36,145 bases of DNA. It comes from Streptomyces sp. TBY4 (GTDB lineage: Bacteria; Actinomycetota; Actinomycetes; Streptomycetales; Streptomycetaceae). The notes beneath the pieces were generated by a model. It ran no database searches and had not been told where the DNA came from. It saw only the letters and a program-made list of their open reading frames with translations. Location: contig NZ_JANAVF010000029.1 of assembly GCF_024213195.1 (NCBI RefSeq), forward strand, positions 1 to 36,145, written 5' to 3'. This document shows, one piece after another, positions 7,716 to 14,116 of this stretch. Numbering within the stretch: the stretch's first letter is position 1; each line of letters starts with the position of its first letter. Both the position numbers and the translations under genes were made by a program.

Positions 7716-8986
7716 CGGACTGGGGAGCCGTCGTCACCGGAGTGGGCGTCGTCGCACCGGGCGGGCTGGGCCGGGAGGCCTACTGGGACCTGCTGGTCGC
7801 CGGCCGGACCGCGACCCGCGGCATCACTCTGTTCGACCCCACCGGCTTCCAGTCCCGGATCGCGGCCGAGGTCGATTTCGACGCCTCCGCCGCCGGCCTG
7901 AGCGGGGACGAGATTGCCCGCATGGACCGCAGCGCCCAGTTCGCCGTGGTCGCCGCCCGTGAGGCCCTGGCCCATGCGGGGCTCGAGCCGGGTCAGGTGA
8001 ACCCGGAGCGGGTCGGCGTCAGCATCGGCAGCGCGGTCGGCTGCACCACGCGGCTCGAGGACGAGTACGTGGTGGTCAGCGATTCGGGCAAGAAGTGGGA
8101 GGTCACACCGGAGCTCGCCACCGAGCACCTCTACCGCGCGCTCATCCCGAGCACCCTCGCGGTGGAGGTGGCGTGGGCCTCCGGCGCGGAGGGGCCGTCG
8201 ACGGTGATCTCCACCGGCTGCACCTCGGGCCTCGACGCGGTCGCCCACGGCGTTCAGCTCATCTCCGAGGGCGCGGCCGACGTGGTGATCGCCGGGGCGA
8301 CCGACGCCCCGATCTCACCGATCACCGTGGCCTGCTTCGACGCCATCGGCGCCACCTCGCGCAACAACGGCGACGCCGCGCACTCCTCCCGCCCGTTCGA
8401 CCGGGACCGGGACGGATTCGTGCTCGGCGAGGGCTCCGCCGTACTGGTCCTGGAGAGCCGGGAACACGCCGCCCGCAGGGGTGCGCGTACGTACGCCGAC
8501 ATCGTGGGCTTCGCACAGCGCAGCAACGCCTTCCACATGACGGGGCTCAAGCCGGACGGGCTCGACATGGCCGAGGCGATCAGGATCGCCATGGGCCGTG
8601 CGGGCATCACTCCGGACCAGATCAGCTACGTCAACGCCCACGGTTCCGGGACCGCGCAGAACGACCGTCACGAGACGGCCGCGCTGAAGAGGTCCCTGGG
8701 CAAGGCGGCGTACGGGGTGCCAGTCAGCTCCATCAAGTCGATGATCGGGCACTCGCTCGGCGCCATCGGCGCGCTGGAGGTCGCCGCCTGCGTGCTGGCG
8801 ATAGAGAACGGCGTGGTTCCCCCCACGGCCAATCTGCACAACCAGGACCCGGCACTGGATCTCGACTACGTGCCGCTGTCCTCGCGCAAGAACGTCAACG
8901 ACGTCGTGCTCAGCGTGGGCAGCGGGTTCGGCGGCTTCCAGTCGGCGATGCTCCTGGCCCGGCCCGGCCTCGGAAGCAGGAGGTGA
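7712..8986 (+). CDS. Type II PKS ketosynthase alpha (KS-alpha)
   Basis: A 424-residue beta-ketoacyl synthase. The catalytic triad is intact: Cys170 in STGCTSGLDA, His310 in YVNAHGSGT, and Lys342/His347 in SSIKSMIGHSLG. It performs decarboxylative condensation of malonyl-ACP units together with the CLF encoded next to it. ATG 7712 has GGAGAG 5 nt upstream and overlaps the cupin stop. The stop codon lies inside AGGAGGTGA (8978-8986), a full-length Shine-Dalgarno sequence for the CLF, so the two chains are produced together. The cupin-KS-CLF-ACP-cyclase gene order is that of whiE and tetracenomycin-like, non-reduced systems. Confidence 0.97.
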   Translation: MTDWGAVVTGVGVVAPGGLGREAYWDLLVAGRTATRGITLFDPTGFQSRIAAEVDFDASAAGLSGDEIARMDRSAQFAVVAAREALAHAGLEPGQVNPERVGVSIGSAVGCTTRLEDEYVVVSDSGKKWEVTPELATEHLYRALIPSTLAVEVAWASGAEGPSTVISTGCTSGLDAVAHGVQLISEGAADVVIAGATDAPISPITVACFDAIGATSRNNGDAAHSSRPFDRDRDGFVLGEGSAVLVLESREHAARRGARTYADIVGFAQRSNAFHMTGLKPDGLDMAEAIRIAMGRAGITPDQISYVNAHGSGTAQNDRHETAALKRSLGKAAYGVPVSSIKSMIGHSLGAIGALEVAACVLAIENGVVPPTANLHNQDPALDLDYVPLSSRKNVNDVVLSVGSGFGGFQSAMLLARPGLGSRR

Positions 8987-8991
8987 ACCAG

Positions 8992-10212
8992 ATGACCGAC
9001 AACCGTCGCACCGTGTTCACCGGTGTGTCCGCGATGGCTCCCAACGGTTCCACGACGAAGGAGTTCTGGGAGGCGACCGTCAACGGTGTCAGCGGCATCC
9101 AGCCGGTGACGTCGTTCGATGCCTCCGGGTACCCGGTGCACGTGGCCGGTGAGATCAGCGATTTCACCGGAAGCGAGCTGGTCGAGGGGCGCCTGATGGT
9201 GCAGACCGACCGGTGGACCCAGCTGGGTCTGGTCGCCGCCGGCCGGGCGCTGGAGGACGCCGGGGTCAACCCTGCCGAGCTCGACGAGTACGACATGTCC
9301 GTGATCACGGCGACCTCGTCGGGAGGCAACGAGTTCGGCCAGCGGGAGATCCAGAAGCTGTGGAGCAAGGGCTCGCGGTTCGTGGGCCCCTACCAGTCCA
9401 TCGCCTGGTTCTACGCCGCGACCACCGGTCAGATCTCCATCAAGCACGGGATGAAGGGCGCCTGCGGGGTCATCGTGGGCGAACAGGCCGGCGGCCTCGA
9501 CGCACTGGGCCAGGCGCGCAGGGCACTGCGCGACGACGCCTCGATGGTGGTCAGCGGCGGCACCGACGCACCGCTCGGACCGTACGCCCTGGCCTGCCAC
9601 ACCTCCGCCCACCTGATGACGGGGCGCCGCGATCCGGTGCGCGCCTACCAGCCGTTCGACGCCGCCGCCGACGGCTACGTGGCCGGCGAGGGCGGGGCGA
9701 TCTTCATCGTCGAGCGCGAGGACACCTGGCGCTCCCGCGACGCCGAGCCGGGCTACGGAGTGCTCGCCGGCTACTCGGCGACCTTCGACCCGCGTCCGGG
9801 ATCCGGGCGTGAGCCCGGGCTGCGCCGGGCGATCACGCAGGCACTCGCCGACGCACGCGTCGACCCTTCGGAGATCGACGTGGTCTTCGCGGACGGACTC
9901 GGCGTACCCGAGGCCGACCGCGCCGAGGCCGACGCCATCTCCGCCGTGTTCGGCGCGCACGGGGTACCGGTGACGGTGCCCAAGTGCCTCGTGGGCCGGC
10001 TGCACGCCGGTGGCGCGCCGCTCGACGTGGCCATGGCCCTGCTCTCCATCCGCGACTCCGTCATTCCCGGTACCCCGAGCCTCACCGAACTCGCCCCCGG
10101 CATCGCCCTGGACGTCGTACGCGAGACGCGCGAGACCCCCGTGCGCACCGCTCTGGTGCTGGCCCGGGGATTCGAGGGCTTCAACGCGGCCGTCGTCGTC
10201 AGAGCTGTGTAG
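8992..10212 (+). CDS. Type II PKS chain-length factor (KS-beta)
   Basis: 406 residues, KS fold without the catalytic Cys. At its place is Gln165 in VGEQAGGLDA, the hallmark of decarboxylating KS-beta subunits. The second half keeps the KS core (YVAGEGGAIFIVE and the terminal RGFEGFNAAVVV). The heterodimer with KS-alpha sets chain length; I cannot read the length from sequence alone. The start is fixed by AGGAGGTGA 5 nt upstream. Confidence 0.96.
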   Translation: MTDNRRTVFTGVSAMAPNGSTTKEFWEATVNGVSGIQPVTSFDASGYPVHVAGEISDFTGSELVEGRLMVQTDRWTQLGLVAAGRALEDAGVNPAELDEYDMSVITATSSGGNEFGQREIQKLWSKGSRFVGPYQSIAWFYAATTGQISIKHGMKGACGVIVGEQAGGLDALGQARRALRDDASMVVSGGTDAPLGPYALACHTSAHLMTGRRDPVRAYQPFDAAADGYVAGEGGAIFIVEREDTWRSRDAEPGYGVLAGYSATFDPRPGSGREPGLRRAITQALADARVDPSEIDVVFADGLGVPEADRAEADAISAVFGAHGVPVTVPKCLVGRLHAGGAPLDVAMALLSIRDSVIPGTPSLTELAPGIALDVVRETRETPVRTALVLARGFEGFNAAVVVRAV

Positions 10213-10239
10213 GCAACCAAACCGAAGGAAGGCACCACC

Positions 10240-10962
10240 GTGACCGTCACGTCCATCACTCTTGACGAGTACACCGAACTGATCAACCGCGCCTCGGGCG
10301 CCGGAATCACCGCGGACCAGCTCCTCGACCCCGAGGTGACCTTCGGCTCGCTGGCCGTCGACTCGCTCGGCGTCCTCGGCGTCGTGGCAGAACTGGAGCT
10401 GAAGCTCGGCCTGGAGCCGGACAGCAGCTCCGACGGCGCCAAGAGCCCGGCCGAGCTGCTCTTCTCCACCTACCGGCGGCTCGTCGACGCCGGCGGCATC
10501 CAGGTCGGCCGCACCGAGCAGGCCATCGTCATCGCCGCCCCGTACGACGAGGTCTGGCAGCAGACGAACGACGTCGCGGCCTGGCCCGACCTGTTCAGCG
10601 AGTACGCGGCGGCCGAGATCCTGGAGACCGCCGGCGACTCGGTGACCTTCCGGCTCAGCATGCACCCCGACGAGAACGGGACCGTGTGGAGCTGGGTCTC
10701 CGAGCGGACCCAGGACCGGGAGAACGGCACGGTGCGTGCGCGCCGCGTCGAGACCGGCCCGTTCGAGTTCATGAACATCGTCTGGACCTACCAGGAGGTC
10801 GAAGGCGGCGTCGAGCTGCGCTGGCAGCAGGAGTTCGCGATGAAGCCCGGCGCGCCGGTGGACACCGCGACGATGACGGCGCGCATCAGCGCCAACTCCA
10901 CCCTGCAGCTCGCCCTCATCCGGGGCCGGGTCCAGGAGCGCGCAGGCGTGGTGGCCGTCTGA
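10240..10962 (+). CDS. ACP-aromatase/cyclase fusion (type II PKS ACP + TcmN-type SRPBCC domain)
   Basis: One 240-residue chain with two domains. Residues 1-85 are a discrete-type acyl carrier protein: phosphopantetheine Ser42 in SLAVDSLGVLG, with helices ending in LLFSTYRRLVDAGG. From residue 89 an SRPBCC polyketide aromatase/cyclase begins without linker (VGRTEQAIVIAAPYDEVW). It keeps the TcmN pocket landmarks NDVAAWPDLFSEY, VWSWVSER (Trp150, Trp152, Arg156) and ETGPFEFMNIVW. In known clusters these are separate genes (whiE ORFV/ORFVI, tcmM/tcmN). GTG 10240 has AAGGAAGG about 8 nt upstream, and I see no internal stop or good internal start at the junction. The fusion would present the nascent poly-ketone directly to its first-ring cyclase. 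It is followed by a terminator hairpin. Confidence 0.93.
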   Translation: MTVTSITLDEYTELINRASGAGITADQLLDPEVTFGSLAVDSLGVLGVVAELELKLGLEPDSSSDGAKSPAELLFSTYRRLVDAGGIQVGRTEQAIVIAAPYDEVWQQTNDVAAWPDLFSEYAAAEILETAGDSVTFRLSMHPDENGTVWSWVSERTQDRENGTVRARRVETGPFEFMNIVWTYQEVEGGVELRWQQEFAMKPGAPVDTATMTARISANSTLQLALIRGRVQERAGVVAV

Positions 10963-10969
10963 CACGTGG

Positions 10970-11008
10970 CGAAGCGGCCTCCCCTTCCATAGGGGGGAGG
11001 CCGCTTCG
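10970..11008 (+). terminator. 15-bp-stem terminator after the ACP-cyclase gene
   Basis: The arms 10970-10984 and 10994-11008 pair perfectly around a 9-nt loop, 8 nt after the stop codon. It splits the PKS operon into a core part (ACCase beta to ACP-cyclase) and a tailoring part (TcmI-type cyclase onward). Confidence 0.85.
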
Positions 11009-11088
11009 GCGTGCGGGGGCGGGCTGCCACCGGCGGGGGAATCGCGGCGGCAGCCCAAGGCCACGGTAGCGCAAAAAAGATAGCCTGC

Positions 11089-11101
11089 ATACGAATCGTA
11101 T
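11089..11101. promoter_or_regulatory. 13-bp perfect palindrome ATACGAATCGTAT, candidate operator for the tailoring operon
   Basis: The palindrome sits in the 260-bp gap between the terminator and the TcmI-type cyclase gene, about 130 bp upstream of that start. The gap is unusually A/T-rich around it. It has the size and symmetry of a dimeric repressor site. No clear -35/-10 pair was found; the rest of the gap holds nothing else I recognise. Confidence 0.4.
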
Positions 11102-11229
11102 TGCCGGTATCCGGTCGGGGATTCCTGGTGCGGGGGCCATTTGCCTCGCCCTCATAAGCGCTTTATCCCCTGCGGCCAGGATGAGGCGAAGGCGGTCGTC
11201 AACCGGCCGGCAGCACGGAAGGAGTGCTC

Positions 11230-11550
11230 ATGCAGTACACGCTCATCGTCGCGCGCATGGACCCGGAGGACCGCGAGAGCGTCTCCGGCATCTGGGCCGA
11301 ATCGGACGCCACCGAGCTGCCCCACCTCGTGGGGGTCAAGCACCGGCGGCTCTTCGAGTACCAGGGCCTGTACTTCCAGTTGATCGCCACCGAGGAGCCC
11401 ATCGGCAACCGCGTCGAGGAGGTGCGCGACCACCCGCTCTTCCAGGACGTCAACGAGAAGCTGAAGCCGCACATCAACGCCTACGACCCGGTGACCTGGC
11501 GCGGCCCGAGCGACGCGATGGCAAAGGAGTTCTACACGTGGAACGCCTGA
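11230..11550 (+). CDS. TcmI/WhiE-ORFVII-family polyketide cyclase
   Basis: A 106-residue ferredoxin-like-fold cyclase. Recognisable family stretches are YTLIVARMDP (start), LPHLVGVKHRRLFEYQGLYF (about 31-50) and VTWRGPSDAMAKEFY (near the end). TcmI and its relatives close the last ring of tetracenomycin-type intermediates and need no cofactor. ATG 11230 has GGAAGGAG 5 nt upstream. It overlaps the accE gene by 13 nt. Adding this to the cupin and the TcmN-type domain gives the three-cyclase set seen with resistomycin and spore-pigment synthases. Confidence 0.9.
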   Translation: MQYTLIVARMDPEDRESVSGIWAESDATELPHLVGVKHRRLFEYQGLYFQLIATEEPIGNRVEEVRDHPLFQDVNEKLKPHINAYDPVTWRGPSDAMAKEFYTWNA

Positions 11551-11747
11551 CGGACGCCGAGGCCCCCGAACTGGTGCGGGTGGTGCGCGGCACCCCCAAC
11601 CCCCAGGAGATGGCCGCTCTGATGGCGGTGCTGGTGACCACGTTCGGCGCCGCCGGCGCCGACGACGGCCGCACCGCCCGCCCGGCCGCCCGGCCGACCT
11701 GGTCCCCGTTCACCGCGCACGGCCGCGGCGGCTGGGGGCAGCTGTGA
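11538..11747 (+). CDS. accE: Acyl-CoA carboxylase epsilon subunit
   Basis: A 69-residue protein with the ACCase epsilon signature: LVRVVRGTPNPQEMAALMAV (about 12-31), a linker rich in Ala/Arg, and the terminal Trp/Gly element GRGGWGQL. Epsilon subunits bind and stabilise actinobacterial alpha-beta carboxylases. GTG 11538 has AAAGGAG 8 nt upstream. It starts inside the cyclase gene, and its TGA overlaps the next GTG. It is short enough to be missed by automatic annotation. It supports the beta (5.7 kb) and alpha (14.1 kb) subunits working as one enzyme for this cluster. Confidence 0.85.
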   Translation: MERLTDAEAPELVRVVRGTPNPQEMAALMAVLVTTFGAAGADDGRTARPAARPTWSPFTAHGRGGWGQL

Positions 11748-12073
11748 TCCGCACCGTCCTGGACATGCAGGTCCGCGAGGGCTGCGCCGCGGCCTTCGAA
11801 CGCACCTGGCGGGATGCGGCCGCCGTGGCGAGCCGCTACCCGGGAGCGGTCAGCCAGACGATGCTGCGCTCCCCCAAGTCTCCGCTCCACTACACCATCA
11901 CCGCCGACTGGCAGACCCACGAGGACCTCGCGGGCTACCAGGGCAGCCAGGACCGGCAGGCGCTCTCCGCCACGCTGGACCAGCTCCGCGAGTCGGCCAC
12001 CAAGACGCTCCTGGAGGTCGTGGCCCACGTCGGCGCCGCCGCCGGGACACAGGAAGGAACGGTACGGACATGA
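11744..12073 (+). CDS. ABM-family (antibiotic biosynthesis monooxygenase) protein 1
   Basis: A 109-residue single ABM domain (ferredoxin-like dimeric barrel): RTVLDMQVREGCAAAFERTW at the start, LHYTITADWQTHEDLAGYQG in the centre. Relatives such as ActVA-Orf6 oxygenate anthrone-type intermediates to quinones without metal or flavin; others act as cyclase helpers. It starts with GTG overlapping the accE stop (GTGA) and ends overlapping the next gene (ATGA), so it is tightly coupled in the tailoring operon. Confidence 0.85.
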   Translation: MIRTVLDMQVREGCAAAFERTWRDAAAVASRYPGAVSQTMLRSPKSPLHYTITADWQTHEDLAGYQGSQDRQALSATLDQLRESATKTLLEVVAHVGAAAGTQEGTVRT

Positions 12074-12408
12074 GCATTCGCGTTGTCATGACGGCGACCA
12101 TCAAGCCCGAGGACTTCGACGCCTTCGAGAAGGCCTACGTCGAGGTCACCAGCAAGGTCCGCGGGACCCCCGGCCACGTGCGCGACGCACTCATCCGCGA
12201 CAGCTCGGACAGCACCAAGTACGCCCTGCTCGCCGAGTGGGAGTCCGAGGAGCTGTTCCGCGCCTGGGCGGACAACCCCGACCACATACGCCAGTCGGCC
12301 GCCATGTTCCCGTACTGGGCGGACACCTTCCAGCGCACCATCTACGACGTGCGCGCGACGCTGGAGTCCTACGAGGTCGCCGCCTCCGCCGCTCCCGCGG
12401 CCGGATAG
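12070..12408 (+). CDS. ABM-family (antibiotic biosynthesis monooxygenase) protein 2
   Basis: A 112-residue ABM-domain protein: MSIRVVMTATIKPEDFDAF at the start, YALLAEWESEELFRAWADNP (about 57-76) in the middle. It is related to, but clearly diverged from, the preceding ABM protein. The pair could form a heteromeric oxygenase or act on two positions. ATG 12070 overlaps the upstream stop; 9 nt separate it from the FAD hydroxylase. Confidence 0.85.
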   Translation: MSIRVVMTATIKPEDFDAFEKAYVEVTSKVRGTPGHVRDALIRDSSDSTKYALLAEWESEELFRAWADNPDHIRQSAAMFPYWADTFQRTIYDVRATLESYEVAASAAPAAG

Positions 12409-12417
12409 GGGCCCGGG

Positions 12418-13599
12418 ATGCCCGTCCAGAAGGCTGTGGTGATCGGCGCCGGGATCGGCGGGCTGACGACGGCCATCGGCCTGCGCCAGGCCGGAATCGA
12501 CGTCAAGGTGTACGAGCGCAGGACCGAACCGAGCCGCCTGATGACCGGCGGCGGGTTCATGCTGTGGCACAACGCCTTTGTCGCCCTGCAGAAGCTCTCG
12601 CTCGACGAGCGTGTCAGCAAGGTCAGTTCGGAGATCCTCTTTCACGAGTTCCAGTCCGACCGCGGGCGTACCCTCGCCCGCTGGGCGATAGCGCCCGAGT
12701 CCGAGCGGATCGGTGCGCCGGCCGTGGCGCTGCGCCGCTCCGACCTCAACGCGCTCCTGCTGGACGAGGCGGGCGACGCGGTGGTGCTGGGCGCCCAGTG
12801 CGTCGGGTTCGAGCAGGACGCCGACGGCGTGACGGTGAAGTTCGCCGACGGCTCCGAGGAGCGCGCCGACGTACTGATCGGTGCCGACGGCATGCGGTCC
12901 GCCGTCCGCAGCACCCTGCGGCACGGGCACGACCTGCCGCCGCGCTACGCCGGGTACACCGCATGGCAGGCGATCGCCGAACTTCCCGGCGAGGACGTGG
13001 TGCCCAGCGGCACGTTCTTCAACCTGTGGGGGCGCGGCGGACTGCGCTTCCTGTACTGCCGGCTCAACGACCAAGAGGTCTACTGGGACGCCATCACCTC
13101 CGACGGGGCGAGCGTGCGCTTCGACATGCTCCGCAAGGACAAGCGCGAGGTGATGTGCGAGACGTACGCGTCGTGGCCCGAGCCCATCCCGCAGATCCTG
13201 GCGGCGACCCGCAACGAGGCGATCCTGCCCATCGACATCGCGGACCGTCCGCCGACGCGCGACGCGGCATGGGGCCACGGGCGGGTCGTGCTGATCGGTG
13301 ACGCGGCGCACGCCATGACGCTGAACCTCAGCCAGGGCGCCGGGCAGGCCATCGAGGACGGCGTCGTGCTCTCCGGGCTGCTGGCGCGCGAGCCGGACAT
13401 CGCCACCGCGATCACCCGCTACGAGGAGCTCCGCCGGGAGCGGGTCGACGCGATGGTGCGCGGTGCCTACCGCATCGGCGAGCTCGGCAAGTGGCGTGGC
13501 TCGCTCATCTGCGGCGCCCGCGATCTGTTCATGCGGACCTTCTTCGGGTACTTCGCGAAGAAGGGCACGTACCGGCTGATGATGAACTTCGATTACTGA
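12418..13599 (+). CDS. FAD-dependent aromatic hydroxylase (WhiE-ORFVIII-like group A monooxygenase)
   Basis: A 393-residue group A flavoprotein monooxygenase. Seen: the dinucleotide fold GAGIGGLTTAIGLRQAG (about 10-26), the DG motif VLIGADGMRSAVRSTL (about 157-172) and the GD motif VVLIGDAAHAMTLNLSQGAG (about 295-314). It uses NAD(P)H and O2 to hydroxylate an aromatic ring. Spore-pigment clusters carry one such enzyme after the cyclases, as here. The start lacks a strong ribosome site (only GGGGCCCGGG), so coupling to ABM 2 is likely. Confidence 0.92.
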   Translation: MPVQKAVVIGAGIGGLTTAIGLRQAGIDVKVYERRTEPSRLMTGGGFMLWHNAFVALQKLSLDERVSKVSSEILFHEFQSDRGRTLARWAIAPESERIGAPAVALRRSDLNALLLDEAGDAVVLGAQCVGFEQDADGVTVKFADGSEERADVLIGADGMRSAVRSTLRHGHDLPPRYAGYTAWQAIAELPGEDVVPSGTFFNLWGRGGLRFLYCRLNDQEVYWDAITSDGASVRFDMLRKDKREVMCETYASWPEPIPQILAATRNEAILPIDIADRPPTRDAAWGHGRVVLIGDAAHAMTLNLSQGAGQAIEDGVVLSGLLAREPDIATAITRYEELRRERVDAMVRGAYRIGELGKWRGSLICGARDLFMRTFFGYFAKKGTYRLMMNFDY

Positions 13600-13618
13600 G
13601 GCCCAAGGAGCCGTAGCC

Positions 13619-14074
13619 ATGATTGTCGAAGTTCTGGCGGGCCTGCTGGTGCTGCTCAGCGGAGCCCTCGCGGGGGTGCTGGTCGCTGTCGAGATCGCGG
13701 TGGTGCCCATGCTGGCGGACCTGCCGGGCAGCCGGTACCTGCAGGTCCACAAGCTGCTCGACCCGCGGTTCGACCCGCTCATGCCCACCGTCGACAAGAT
13801 TGCGCTGGGCATCGGTCTGGTACTGATCTTCCTCGCTCCCGGCGCGGACGCGAAGGTGGCGTTCGCCGTCGCGGAGGCGGGGCTGATCGGTGTCGCACTC
13901 GTCTCGGAGCTCTCCAACGTGCGGATCAACCGGTCCATCGACACGTGGGAGGCCGACCGGCTGCCACAGGCGTGGAACGAGACCCGCGCCCGCTGGGCAC
14001 GCTCGAACCGCAACCGCACACTGATCTCCCTGGCGGGCTTCGCCGCGGCGATCGTCGGAATGAACCTCGTCTGA
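13619..14074 (+). CDS. DUF1772 / anthrone-oxygenase-like membrane protein
   Basis: 151 residues with hydrophobic helices at about 5-30, 58-75, 80-98 and 130-150. The conserved charged loop (NVRINRSIDTW, then WNETRARWARSNRNRTLIS) matches the DUF1772 family (Pfam anthrone oxygenase). Some fungal members convert anthrones to anthraquinones. Position between the FAD hydroxylase and ACCase alpha makes a quinone-forming or membrane-anchoring role plausible, but no bacterial activity is assumed. AAGGAG is 8 nt before ATG 13619. A second DUF1772 gene lies at 26089. Confidence 0.8.
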   Translation: MIVEVLAGLLVLLSGALAGVLVAVEIAVVPMLADLPGSRYLQVHKLLDPRFDPLMPTVDKIALGIGLVLIFLAPGADAKVAFAVAEAGLIGVALVSELSNVRINRSIDTWEADRLPQAWNETRARWARSNRNRTLISLAGFAAAIVGMNLV

Positions 14075-14116
14075 GACGTCCACACGTCTGAGGCAATCGC
14101 TACAGGAGTGGATCGC

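Noticed and set aside
7272..13599. Identification as an ordinary whiE spore-pigment cluster
   Set aside because: The core order agrees, but the ACP-cyclase fusion, ACCase genes, two ABM proteins, luciferase-like enzyme and cluster-edge LuxR regulators go beyond whiE; only the family resemblance is claimed.
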